Part shown: piece by piece, positions 34,888 through 43,375 of the stretch
How positions within the stretch are numbered: position 1 is the first letter of the stretch
Layout of the letters: every line of letters starts with the position of its first letter
Assembly: GCA_964555585.1 (NCBI GenBank)
Contig: CAZKSN010000001.1
Span: 62,001 to 126,000 of the forward strand
From: CAZKSN01 sp964555585
GTDB lineage: Bacteria > Bacillota_I > Bacilli_A > RF39 > UBA660
Length of the DNA stretch: 64,000 nucleotides
Reading direction: 5' to 3'
Program-made: the position numbers and the translations under genes
The notes under the pieces: generated by a model
Database searches by the model: none
What the model was told of the DNA's origin: nothing
Seen by the model: only the letters and a program-made list of their open reading frames with translations

Positions 34888-36798
34888 TTAATTTAACATT
34901 ATCTTTACAACAGAATTTTCTTTCACTCTTGTTCCAGCTTTTGGAGAAATATCAATAACCTTATCTCCTGTTCCAGAGTATTCTACAGTTAATAATTTTA
35001 AAGCTTTTACTGCTTCCTTTTTGCTCATATTAATCACATCAGGTATAGTTACATAGTTTTGCTCATACCATCTGTAAACTCTTGGAAGTCCTTCTTTATC
35101 CTCTTTTAAATCATATAAATTAATTATTTCTTTAAATACATTTTTTGCTATTGGAGCAGCTACAGTACCTCCATACTGTGTAACATTTCTAGCATGATCT
35201 ATTGCAATATAAGTCACATATTCAGGATCATTTGCAGGCATAAAGCCAATAAAAGACAATATATAATTTCCTACCATGTATTGCCCATTAGCTCCAACCT
35301 TTTGAGCCGTTCCTGTTTTACCTCCAACTCTGTAGTTTTCAATATATGCATTTCTCCCTGTTCCATTAGCAACTACACTTTCTAAAACATATTTAACTAA
35401 AGAACTTGTTTCACTGCTGATTACATTTGAAACTTTTAATTTAGGGAATATTTCTTTAATCATCTGATCCGTTTCCGGTTCGCTTATTGAACTTACAATG
35501 TAAGGTGTATACATATTTCCATCATTAATAATTGCGCTTACTGCCTGAACCTGCTGAATTGCAGTTACTGAAACTCCTTGTCCAAAAGCAGTTGTAGATA
35601 ATTCTAAAAGTCCTATTTTATCAGTATCAAATATTATTCCAGTACTTTCTCCGTTTAAATCAACACCGGTTTTTTTTCCAAAGCCCAGTTTATCTATATA
35701 GCCGAACAATTTTTCTTTTCCAAGTCTCTGTCCAAGAACTACAAAGCCTGGGTTACATGAATTTTCAACAACTTGCAGAAAAGTCTGTAAGCCATGCCCT
35801 CCATCTTTCCAGCAGTGAAGTTTAGCTCCACTTACACTGATACTTCCAGTATCATAATATGTATCTTCAAATACATTTACTACTTTTTCCTCAATTGCCG
35901 CCGCAATGGTTACTATTTTAAATGTTGATCCAGGTTCAAAATTAGACCAGATTGCTAAATTCCTATTAATTATTTCTGTGGAATAATTTTGATAATTTGA
36001 TGGAGAAAAATTTGGTCTACTGCTCATTGCCAGTATTTCTCCTGTTTTTGGATTCATTACAATTCCAATTGCACCTTCAGCATTATATTTACTTACTGCA
36101 TTGGATAATTCTCTTTCCAATGATTTTTGAATATCCAAATCTATAGTTAAAGTTATATTCATTCCATCTTGGGGACTTTCATATACTTCAGCTAATTCAA
36201 GTTTATTCCCTTTTCCATCAGAGAAATACTTTATACTTCCATTTACACCGGTTAAATATTTATCATAAAGTAATTCCAATCCACTTAATCCCTGATTATC
36301 TATACCAACATAACCTATTACATGAGATAGTAGATCATCTTCAGGATAATATCTTTTACTTTCTTTAACCAAATATACTCCATCAAAACCTAAAGAATCT
36401 ATTTCATCCGCTATTTCATAACTCAGTCCTCTTCCCTCTGGATGTACTCTTTCTATCGATGTTCTTTTTGATACATGTTTATACATTTCTTCATATGATA
36501 CTTCTAATATTTTTGCTAATTTTTCAGAAACCAATTCTTTGTTTTTTATTTGATTTGGTATTAATATTAAAGCTGCAGTCGTTACATTTCCAGCTATTAA
36601 CTTGCCATTTCTATCTAAAATCAAACCTCTATTGGCTTGTACAGGTAAATTTCTGCTCCATAAATTTTCTGCTAATTCATGTAACTTATTATATTCTATA
36701 ACTTGTATATAAAAAACTTTAAAAATTATTAAAAAAAATAGTAGTAATACTATTAGGAATATTCTTTTAATTCTTTTATTTTGTGTGCTTTGAAACAT
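34888..36798 (-). CDS. spoVD: Class B PBP with PASTA domain, SpoVD/FtsI type
   Basis: 636 residues: membrane helix (~11-32), dimerisation domain ('RGLILDRNGKLIA'), transpeptidase with STFK (291-294), SCN in 'ENSCNPGF' and KTG in 'VGGKTGTAQK', and one C-terminal PASTA domain (from about 572). It cross-links peptidoglycan with its SEDS partner. A single PASTA domain and position before mraY-spoVE favour SpoVD; FtsI remains possible because no separate pbpB is in the window. Confidence 0.88.
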   Translation of the reverse strand: MFQSTQNKRIKRIFLIVLLLFFLIIFKVFYIQVIEYNKLHELAENLWSRNLPVQANRGLILDRNGKLIAGNVTTAALILIPNQIKNKELVSEKLAKILEVSYEEMYKHVSKRTSIERVHPEGRGLSYEIADEIDSLGFDGVYLVKESKRYYPEDDLLSHVIGYVGIDNQGLSGLELLYDKYLTGVNGSIKYFSDGKGNKLELAEVYESPQDGMNITLTIDLDIQKSLERELSNAVSKYNAEGAIGIVMNPKTGEILAMSSRPNFSPSNYQNYSTEIINRNLAIWSNFEPGSTFKIVTIAAAIEEKVVNVFEDTYYDTGSISVSGAKLHCWKDGGHGLQTFLQVVENSCNPGFVVLGQRLGKEKLFGYIDKLGFGKKTGVDLNGESTGIIFDTDKIGLLELSTTAFGQGVSVTAIQQVQAVSAIINDGNMYTPYIVSSISEPETDQMIKEIFPKLKVSNVISSETSSLVKYVLESVVANGTGRNAYIENYRVGGKTGTAQKVGANGQYMVGNYILSFIGFMPANDPEYVTYIAIDHARNVTQYGGTVAAPIAKNVFKEIINLYDLKEDKEGLPRVYRWYEQNYVTIPDVINMSKKEAVKALKLLTVEYSGTGDKVIDISPKAGTRVKENSVVKIMLN

Positions 36799-36851
36799 TA
36801 TTTCACCTGAATAATTATATGAATTAATTATGAATTTTAGAAATTAAAAAA

Positions 36852-36873
36852 GTTATTAATTTATTTTAATAAC
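36852..36873 (-). terminator. Terminator after transketolase
   Basis: Arms GTTATTAA (36852-36859) and TTAATAAC (36866-36873) around the tkt stop, followed by T6 on the minus strand. Confidence 0.7.
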
Positions 36874-38813
36874 CTTTCTACTTTTCCAATTAATGTTTCA
36901 TAATCTAATTCAAATTTCTTAATTACATCTTCTGGCTTGCCACTCATTCCAAAACTGTTTAAATTTAATAAATATTTTCTTTTATATACAAACTCATTCC
37001 ATTTTGTATCATTGCTTGCTTCAATAACTACTATTTTTACTCCAACAGGCAGTAACTGTTCTTTATAATCATCCGGTTGCTTCTCAAATAATTCAATAGA
37101 TGGAACGCTTATTAATCTAGTATATATACCTTTTCTATTTAAAGCTTCTCTTATTTTCATGGCCGTATGAACTTCAGTACCAGAAGACATTATTATTCCT
37201 TGTAATCTTCCAATTTCTTCTTTAATAATATATGCTCCTTTTGAAACATATTCAATATTACTTTCCTTTATTTGAGGAACCTTACTTTTAGAAATAATTA
37301 AAGAGGCTGGCACTTTATGATTTAAAATATAATCCCAAGAACCCACAATCTCTTTGATATCACAAGGTCTAAAAACTGTCATATTTGGTATACTTCTTAA
37401 CATTCCTAACTGTTCAATCGGTTGATGAGTAGATCCATCTTCTCCTACTGAAATTGAATCATGAGTAAATATATATGTAACTGGTAAATTCATTAAAGCT
37501 GATAATCTAATTGAAGCCTTCATATAATCACTAAAAGCTAAGAAGGTTCCAATAATTGGTCTTAATTTACATAAAGCCAAACCATTGGCAGAAGCCGCCA
37601 TAATTGCTTCTCTTACTCCAAAATATATATTTTTTCCATATTCATTATTTATCTTAAATTCTTTTCCATTAACAATTTTAACTTTTGTGGAACTTGATAA
37701 ATCTGCATTTCCACACATAAATATTGGAGATAATTCACCAAATAAATTAATTAATTTTCCATTTGTTATTCTTAATTCTTCTTCATAATTTTCTTCAAAG
37801 TTTATCTTAATCTTTTTTAAGTCTATATTAAATATGCCTTTTTCGATACTTGTTAATGTCTTATTTATTACATTATCATTTGCTTTAAATTCATTATACT
37901 TTTCTACCCAATTGTTATAATAAGCTTCATTTCTTTTTTCTATAGTTTCTCTAAAATAAGTTACTGCATCTTTTGAAATGTGAAAAGGTACCTTGCTTAC
38001 TTCTAATTTTGTTTTTAGATTTTCTAAATCCTGTTCAGTTAAAGGTTTTCCATGAACTTCACTTCTGCCTTGAAGTTCACTTCCATTACCAATAATAGTT
38101 TTAATTTCAATTATTGTTGGCTTATCAGAATGTTTAGCTTTAGTAATTGCCTTATCAATTGCCAAAATATCTTCTCCATTAGAGACTATTTCTGTGTGCC
38201 AGCCACAGGCTTCAAAAAGCTTTGATATATTATCATTAAACACTCCGGAAATATTTCTATCCAGACTTACATTATTTGAATCATATAGTACTATTAATTT
38301 ATTTAATTTCAATGTTCCAGCAAGAGATGCAGCTTCATAGCTAATACCTTCCATTAAGTCACCATCACCTACTAAAACATAAGTATAATGATCTATTATG
38401 TTCTTATTTATATTATTTCTTAAATATTCTTCCGCTATTGCAATGCCTATAGAGGTTGCAAAACCCTGACCTAAAGCTCCTGTAGTACATTCAATTCCTA
38501 TATTTTGATTTAATTCTGGAAGCCCTGACATTCTGCTTCCCAATTGTCTAAAATTCTTTAACTCTTCTAATTCTATTGGATAACCAGCATAAAACAATGT
38601 ACTGTAAAATAATGCACTTCCATGACCTGCACTCATAATAAACCTGTCTCTATTTATCCAATTTCCATCTTCTTTATTAAATCGTAAATGATTTAAAAAC
38701 AAAGTATAAATAATGGGAGCTGCAGAAAGACAAATACCAGGATGACCACTTCCGGCATTATTAATCATATCTAAACTTAAACTTTTTATACAATTTATAA
38801 CTTTTTTATCCAT
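36861..38813 (-). CDS. tkt: Transketolase
   Basis: 650 residues, the usual length. Thiamine diphosphate domain with 'AGSGHPGICLSAAP', 'SAGHGSALFY' and the cofactor motif 'GDGDLMEGISYEAASLAG'; pyrimidine domain with 'MAASANGLAL' and 'THDSISVGEDGSTHQPIEQL'; C-terminal domain. It moves two-carbon units in the pentose phosphate pathway, supplying ribose phosphate. A TATAAT lies about 35 bases upstream of the ATG. Single gene. Confidence 0.97.
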   Translation of the reverse strand: MDKKVINCIKSLSLDMINNAGSGHPGICLSAAPIIYTLFLNHLRFNKEDGNWINRDRFIMSAGHGSALFYSTLFYAGYPIELEELKNFRQLGSRMSGLPELNQNIGIECTTGALGQGFATSIGIAIAEEYLRNNINKNIIDHYTYVLVGDGDLMEGISYEAASLAGTLKLNKLIVLYDSNNVSLDRNISGVFNDNISKLFEACGWHTEIVSNGEDILAIDKAITKAKHSDKPTIIEIKTIIGNGSELQGRSEVHGKPLTEQDLENLKTKLEVSKVPFHISKDAVTYFRETIEKRNEAYYNNWVEKYNEFKANDNVINKTLTSIEKGIFNIDLKKIKINFEENYEEELRITNGKLINLFGELSPIFMCGNADLSSSTKVKIVNGKEFKINNEYGKNIYFGVREAIMAASANGLALCKLRPIIGTFLAFSDYMKASIRLSALMNLPVTYIFTHDSISVGEDGSTHQPIEQLGMLRSIPNMTVFRPCDIKEIVGSWDYILNHKVPASLIISKSKVPQIKESNIEYVSKGAYIIKEEIGRLQGIIMSSGTEVHTAMKIREALNRKGIYTRLISVPSIELFEKQPDDYKEQLLPVGVKIVVIEASNDTKWNEFVYKRKYLLNLNSFGMSGKPEDVIKKFELDYETLIGKVERLLK

Positions 38814-38942
38814 ACTAATACTCCTGTATTAGTTTCATTATAGCATATCAATATTTTTTTTAAAATAAAAATACCTTAAATATAACAAAATATATTGATA
38901 TAAATAAATTAAAGTATTAATATAAAAGTTAAAGGTGATATT

Positions 38943-39116
38943 ATGTTTAAAAATAATGATAATTTTCAAGAGGAAATAATTATTGCACAATATGAAAACT
39001 GTAATTTTGACTATTATTATAGTTATATATTATACAGATTTTTAAATCCTTATATTACATATAAAGATTATTGTGATATGTTTGATTTATATCCAAACAA
39101 TACTCTAAAATTATAA
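38943..39116 (+). CDS. 57-residue hypothetical protein, Tyr-rich
   Basis: Starts MFKNNDNFQE and ends YPNNTLKL. AAAGGTG lies seven bases before the ATG. It is rich in Tyr, Asn, Phe and Ile, with two Cys (residues 20 and 44), no clear membrane helix and no known family. The stop codon directly abuts the stop of the SOS-controlled gene on the opposite strand (39117). Coding status rests on the ribosome site, start and tidy end. Confidence 0.5.
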   Translation: MFKNNDNFQEEIIIAQYENCNFDYYYSYILYRFLNPYITYKDYCDMFDLYPNNTLKL

Positions 39117-39275
39117 TTATTCATTTAGATAAGCACAATAAACGTGATTATCATTAATATTTGATTTTTCAATTCTATTCAAAGAATTGATTCTTATCAC
39201 ATATATAAATGACAAAATAAATACAACTAAATAAAATAATGCTACTCCTTTATAACTATTAAATAATTTTTCCAT
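39117..39275 (-). CDS. 52-residue SOS-controlled single-helix membrane protein (YneA-like position)
   Basis: Starts MEKLFNSYKG, has one membrane helix (about 11-29) and a short polar tail ending HVYCAYLNE. GGGAGAG lies eight bases before the ATG. It is driven by a perfect TTGACA-17-TATAAT promoter whose spacer holds a LexA-box-like site, and it diverges from lexA. In Bacillus the same place is taken by yneA, an SOS-induced division inhibitor with one membrane helix and a LysM domain. Here the LysM part is absent. An SOS cell-division brake is the most likely role, by position and regulation only. Confidence 0.65.
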   Translation of the reverse strand: MEKLFNSYKGVALFYLVVFILSFIYVIRINSLNRIEKSNINDNHVYCAYLNE

Positions 39276-39304
39276 AAAATTCACTCTCCCTTTTTTATAC
39301 TCTA

Positions 39305-39333
39305 ATTATAAAACGTATATTTGTTTGTGTCAA
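39305..39333 (-). promoter_or_regulatory. SOS promoter of the 52-residue gene
   Basis: Minus-strand -35 TTGACA (39328-39333), 17-base spacer, -10 TATAAT (39305-39310). The spacer begins with a LexA-box-like site. Confidence 0.8.
39314..39327. promoter_or_regulatory. Putative LexA box 1
   Basis: Minus strand CAAACAAATATACG, compared with the Bacillus box CGAACRNRYGTTYC. It lies between -35 and -10 of the small-protein promoter. Confidence 0.5.
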
Positions 39334-39342
39334 TATAATAAT

Positions 39343-39356
39343 AGTACATTTGTTTG
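39343..39356. promoter_or_regulatory. Putative LexA box 2
   Basis: Minus strand CAAACAAATGTACT. It repeats box 1 at 10 of its first 12 bases or better and sits between the two divergent promoters. Confidence 0.45.
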
Positions 39357-39371
39357 TTATTTACAAAGTAA

Positions 39372-39400
39372 TTGACACGAACACTAGTTTATGTTATTCT
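39372..39400 (+). promoter_or_regulatory. lexA promoter
   Basis: -35 TTGACA (39372-39377), 17-base spacer, -10 TATTCT (39395-39400). The spacer starts with LexA box 3. Confidence 0.75.
39378..39391. promoter_or_regulatory. Putative LexA box 3 (lexA autoregulation)
   Basis: Plus strand CGAACACTAGTTTA, with the GAAC-N4-GTT core of Gram-positive SOS boxes. Same position relative to the -35 as box 1 in the divergent promoter. Confidence 0.65.
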
Positions 39401-39425
39401 AATTATATAAAAGGAGGTTAAATTA

Positions 39426-40043
39426 GTGGATAAATTAACCAAGAAACAAGAAGAAATACTAACTATTGTTAAAAAATATATTGCAAAAAACGGATATTCA
39501 CCTACTGTTAGGGAAATATGTAAGGAAATTGGATTAAATAGTACTGCTACTGTATTTGTACATTTACAGCATTTAATTAGAAAAGGATATATTTCTCAAG
39601 AAAATTCAAAATTTAGAACATTAGAGGTTTTAGTGCCTAATGAATACGTTGAAAAAAATGAAGATGTCATTAATGTTCCTCTATTAGGAAAAGTTGCTGC
39701 TGGTAATCCAATAGAAGCGATTGAACATCCAAATGAATATTTTGCTTTACCAATTTATATGTTACCTAAACAAAAGGAAGTATTTACTTTAACTGTAAAT
39801 GGTGAAAGTATGCAAAATATAGGAATATATGATAATGATACAGTAATTGTAGAAAAAACAAATATAGCAAAAAATGGAGACATTGTAGTTGCTTTAACTG
39901 AAAATAATGAAGTAACATTGAAAAGATTCTTCAAAGAAAATGGGTATATTAGATTACAACCTGAAAATGATTTTATGAGTCCAATCATATTAAAAGATGT
40001 CACAATACTTGGTAAGGCAATTGGACTTTACAGAAAATTTTAA
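39426..40043 (+). CDS. lexA: LexA repressor
   Basis: 205 residues: winged helix-turn-helix (1-65) and S24 peptidase domain. The self-cleavage site is Ala92-Gly93 in 'GKVAAGNP', with Ser128 ('NGESMQ') and Lys166 ('VTLKRF') as catalytic residues. LexA represses SOS genes until RecA filaments trigger its cleavage. The start is GTG at 39426, eight bases after AAGGAGG. It has its own SOS box and a terminator shared with the rhomboid gene. Confidence 0.97.
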   Translation: MDKLTKKQEEILTIVKKYIAKNGYSPTVREICKEIGLNSTATVFVHLQHLIRKGYISQENSKFRTLEVLVPNEYVEKNEDVINVPLLGKVAAGNPIEAIEHPNEYFALPIYMLPKQKEVFTLTVNGESMQNIGIYDNDTVIVEKTNIAKNGDIVVALTENNEVTLKRFFKENGYIRLQPENDFMSPIILKDVTILGKAIGLYRKF

Positions 40044-40048
40044 ATAAA

Positions 40049-40071
40049 AAACAAGATTTATAATCTTGTTT
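40049..40071. terminator. Bidirectional terminator, lexA and rhomboid gene
   Basis: Arms AAACAAGATT (40049-40058) and AATCTTGTTT (40062-40071) with T-rich flanks on both strands. Confidence 0.8.
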
Positions 40072-41213
40072 TATTTTATCATTAACATATATGTTAGAAA
40101 GACAGTCATTAACATTAGAACAATTACTCCATTAATTCTATCTGCTTTTCTATTTTTTTCTTCAACTCCCACTACTAAAGAAATTAAAATTCCACCAACT
40201 AAACCGCCAATGTGAGCTGAAATATCAACATTAGGAAGTAAGAATCCTAATATTAAATTAATAATAATTGTTGGTAAAATTGAACTTTTTAAAAAATTAT
40301 TTAAAGTAGCTCTATATTTATATGTAAAATACGCCAAACTTCCAAATAAACCAAATATTGCTCCAGAAGCTCCAATACTTAAAGAATAAGATTGCATAAA
40401 TACGCATGAGAACAGACTTCCTAAAATTCCACTAACTAAGTAAATAATTATAAACTTAAACTTTCCATAATATTTTTCTACCTGAGGTCCGATTATATAT
40501 AATGCATACATATTGAAAAATATATGATATATATTAGCATGAATAAAAATAGAAGTTAAAAGTCTGTAAAAACCACCAGATTGAACAAATAAATAATTAT
40601 TTGCACCCATATGCATAAAAAAAGTATAAATTCCAGGTAATGTCATTAATAAAAATAGAAATAAATTTATACCAATTAATGAATAAGTAACTATTGGTTT
40701 TTTATTTTTAAATATTTTATTTAATTTTTTTTCATCTTTTTTTGTTTTTTCATTCATTTGTTCTGTTAATTTTATAAATTCATAAGGATCAGTTTTATCA
40801 ATCTTAAAACCATCTTTTATTTTAGGAAAAAAAGATTTAACTGTATCATTCTTTTTCAAATCAGATACTTTTAATACTTTAATCGTTTCTATATTCTTTT
40901 CATTTATATTTAAATTTACATTTTCTCCAAGATCAATTAGAATGTTTAATAAATTCATACTAAAAGATAGAGTTTTTCTTTTAATGTTTTTCATAATATG
41001 TGTAGCTTTCTTAAGATCAACATCTAATTGTTCATTGTTATGTATATAATTAATATTTATTCTAATTAATTTTAAATCTTTATCTAAATTTTCTAACCAA
41101 ATTTCATTTTTTATGCCAGTTAATATTATAGGTTTATAATTTTCTTCAGTTATAAAATAATGTAATATTCTCATTATAATTTGATCTTTTGTATTTACTA
41201 TTACTTTTTGCAT
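40071..41213 (-). CDS. Rhomboid intramembrane serine protease
   Basis: 380 residues: a soluble N-terminal domain of about 165 residues and six or seven membrane helices. The catalytic Ser is in 'IGASGAIFGLFGSLAY', the His in 'SAHIGGLVGG', and the conserved 'HANIYHIFFNMYALYIIG' is present. This architecture is like GluP/YqgP, without its TPR part. The ATG at 41213 follows AAGGAG; the ATG at 41246 is rejected. Substrates unknown. Confidence 0.92.
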   Translation of the reverse strand: MQKVIVNTKDQIIMRILHYFITEENYKPIILTGIKNEIWLENLDKDLKLIRININYIHNNEQLDVDLKKATHIMKNIKRKTLSFSMNLLNILIDLGENVNLNINEKNIETIKVLKVSDLKKNDTVKSFFPKIKDGFKIDKTDPYEFIKLTEQMNEKTKKDEKKLNKIFKNKKPIVTYSLIGINLFLFLLMTLPGIYTFFMHMGANNYLFVQSGGFYRLLTSIFIHANIYHIFFNMYALYIIGPQVEKYYGKFKFIIIYLVSGILGSLFSCVFMQSYSLSIGASGAIFGLFGSLAYFTYKYRATLNNFLKSSILPTIIINLILGFLLPNVDISAHIGGLVGGILISLVVGVEEKNRKADRINGVIVLMLMTVFLTYMLMIK

Positions 41214-41278
41214 AAATTCTCCTTCTCTATTAATAATATAATACACTTTTTCATAGAATTAGTAAAGGGGTGTTAAAG

Positions 41279-41746
41279 TTGAAAGAAATAATAAAAAATT
41301 TATTAATTATATTTATAATTTTGTTTATTTGGCTGTTAGGCGACTTGATTTTTCAATTTGATGAAGTCTACTATAATTTATTAAATATTCCTAGTTTTGC
41401 TATGAGTCCAGAAAATATGAGTATATCAATGTTTATAGTTTATTTCATATTATCAATAAGTATTCTATTAACAATCAAAACAACAAATATTTTTAAACAA
41501 TACGATTATCTATATGTTTTAATAACAAACTATCTTGCCAGTCAATTTTATCCATTTATGTTTTATACACTAAAAAGTCCATTCTTCGGATTTATAATGG
41601 CATCAATAATATTTATTAGTTCAATATTCTTGTATATTGAAACAAAAAAGATAAACTTAAAAGCTTCATATTTTGTAATTCCATATATAATATTTAATTT
41701 ATATTTACTAATAATATCTATTTCAATATATACTATGAATTTTTAA
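41279..41746 (+). CDS. TspO/MBR-family-like membrane protein (divergent)
   Basis: 155 residues, five membrane helices. The second half, including 'LITNYLASQFYPFMFYTLKS' and 'FFGFIMASIIFISSIFLYIE', aligns by eye with the TspO helices, but the hallmark Trp and Pro residues are mostly replaced. TspO proteins bind porphyrins. The TTG start at 41279 lies six bases after AAGGGGTG; a GTG at 41270 would sit inside that site. The last 14 bases overlap rluD on the other strand. Family call is tentative. Confidence 0.5.
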   Translation: MKEIIKNLLIIFIILFIWLLGDLIFQFDEVYYNLLNIPSFAMSPENMSISMFIVYFILSISILLTIKTTNIFKQYDYLYVLITNYLASQFYPFMFYTLKSPFFGFIMASIIFISSIFLYIETKKINLKASYFVIPYIIFNLYLLIISISIYTMNF

Positions 41747-42629
41747 ATTTATCTAATATTTCCAAAAATTTTGATTCTAAAGGTGCATTAAATTCAAGAA
41801 ACTTGTTAGTTATAGGATGATTAAAACCTAAATATACCGCATGAAGCATTTGGCCGTAGTTGTCTATATTTTTATCTTTTGAATATACATCATCATTTAT
41901 AATTGGATGGTTTATGAATGCCATATGAACTCTTATTTGATGAGTTCTACCTGTTTCTAATTCCAATTCTAAAAGTGTTGCATTTTTATATCTTTCTAAT
42001 ACAGTAAAATTAGTAATAGCTTTTTTACTGTTTTTTTCCATTACTTTCATCTTTTTCCTATCAACATCACTTCTACCAATAGGAGCTGAAACTTTACCCT
42101 TGTTTTCATTAATGACACCTTTAACAAGTGCTATATATTTTCTCTTTATTGTTTTATTTTTAAATCCTTCAGCTAATATATTGTGAACTTTATTAGTCTT
42201 TGATATTAACAATAACCCACTGGTATCCTTATCTATTCTATGAACTATTCCTGGTCTATTTTCTCCATTTATGTCACTTAAGCTATTGGTATGATAAATA
42301 AGTGCATTTACCAAAGTATGAGAATAATTACCTGCTGCTGGATGAACAACCATTCCACTAGGTTTATTTACCACCATTAAATACTCATCTTCATAATATA
42401 TATCTAATGGTATATTTTCAGCTTTTACAGAGGTATCTTCCTTTAATTCTTTTATTAAAATAACATCATTCTCTTTTAACAGATAACCTGATTTAATATT
42501 GTTATTATTTACTAAAATATTATGATTATCTATATGTTTTTTAATAAAACTTCTATTTTCATTTAATACTTCAATCAAGTATTTATCTAATCTTGTATTT
42601 ATATATTCTTTACTTACTCTTACTTCCAT
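41733..42629 (-). CDS. rluD: RluD-family rRNA pseudouridine synthase
   Basis: 298 residues: N-terminal S4 RNA-binding domain (~1-65) and the pseudouridine synthase domain with catalytic Asp133 in 'HRIDKDTSGLLL'; 'LELETGRTHQIRVHMAFINH' is also typical. It modifies uridines in large-subunit rRNA. It overlaps the lspA end by 20 bases, the same order (lspA-ylyB) as in B. subtilis. Confidence 0.93.
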   Translation of the reverse strand: MEVRVSKEYINTRLDKYLIEVLNENRSFIKKHIDNHNILVNNNNIKSGYLLKENDVILIKELKEDTSVKAENIPLDIYYEDEYLMVVNKPSGMVVHPAAGNYSHTLVNALIYHTNSLSDINGENRPGIVHRIDKDTSGLLLISKTNKVHNILAEGFKNKTIKRKYIALVKGVINENKGKVSAPIGRSDVDRKKMKVMEKNSKKAITNFTVLERYKNATLLELELETGRTHQIRVHMAFINHPIINDDVYSKDKNIDNYGQMLHAVYLGFNHPITNKFLEFNAPLESKFLEILDKFKNS

Positions 42630-43080
42630 TTCTTTCCTCCATAATTATAAAAACAATTAATAAAGATACACCTATTGTTATGAATGTATCACTAATATTA
42701 AATACTGCAAAATTAAAATAACAAAAATCTATAAAATCCCTTACATAGCCTAAAAATATTCTATCAATTAGGTTTCCAAGTAATCCTCCAATCAGAATAC
42801 TAAAAGAATAAAATATTTTTTTATTATTAATATTATTCTTCATTTCATAAATTAAATAAAATAATACAAGCGAAGATACAATTATTAAAAATAAAATATT
42901 ACCATGCAAAATTCCAAAAGCGGCTCCAGAATTTTTATATAAAGATAAATTAAGAAAGTTATGTATTATTTCTACACTTTCTCCTTCAATCAAATATTTA
43001 TTCATTATAAACTTTGAAATTTGATCTAAGAACAATATACTAATTATTATTATACTTGCTATTAAATATTTTCTTTTCAT
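42610..43080 (-). CDS. lspA: Lipoprotein signal peptidase (SPase II)
   Basis: 156 residues, four membrane helices. Conserved blocks: 'DQISKFI', 'NSGAAFGIL', 'GNLIDRIFLGYVRDFIDF' and 'FNISDTFITIG', with both catalytic Asp. It cuts the signal peptides of lipoproteins such as the partial one at the left edge. The start is uncertain: ATG at 43080 has no ribosome site but lies right where a TTGAAT-17-TATTAT promoter would start RNA; TTG at 43116 overlaps the ylmC stop (TTGA) and would give 168 residues. Confidence 0.95.
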   Translation of the reverse strand: MKRKYLIASIIIISILFLDQISKFIMNKYLIEGESVEIIHNFLNLSLYKNSGAAFGILHGNILFLIIVSSLVLFYLIYEMKNNINNKKIFYSFSILIGGLLGNLIDRIFLGYVRDFIDFCYFNFAVFNISDTFITIGVSLLIVFIIMEERNGSKSK

Positions 43081-43087
43081 ATTTATT

Positions 43088-43116
43088 ATAATACACAAAT
43101 TTGAAGGTTTATTCAA
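43088..43116 (-). promoter_or_regulatory. Possible promoter giving leaderless lspA mRNA
   Basis: Minus-strand -35 TTGAAT (43111-43116), 17-base spacer, -10 TATTAT (43088-43093). Seven bases downstream is 43081, next to the ATG at 43080. Confidence 0.45.
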
Positions 43117-43343
43117 GTTAAATCAATTAAAATTACATCTTCACCCATTTTTTTGATTTGATCAAACTTTACTAAAACATCAGTTTCACCATTAAAAAAA
43201 TTTCTAAAATATCTATTCTTTTCTATTATTAAATTTACTAAACTGCCATCGGTAGTATTTATTTCAATATCAATAATTCTACCTATTTTTTTACCATTAT
43301 TTAAATTGACAATATCTTTTCTTTGTAAATCAGATAACTTCAT
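43113..43343 (-). CDS. ylmC: YlmC/YmxH family PRC-barrel sporulation protein
   Basis: 76 residues: 'MKLSDLQRKDIVNLNNGKKI' followed by 'GRIIDIEI' and a beta-barrel pattern, as in YlmC/YmxH. These small PRC-barrel proteins are found in spore formers beside sigG, as here (33 bases downstream of it). The ATG at 43343 follows AGGTGG. Exact role unknown. Confidence 0.88.
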   Translation of the reverse strand: MKLSDLQRKDIVNLNNGKKIGRIIDIEINTTDGSLVNLIIEKNRYFRNFFNGETDVLVKFDQIKKMGEDVILIDLT

Positions 43344-43375
43344 ATTTACCACCTAAGAAATTATATGAGAGTAAA

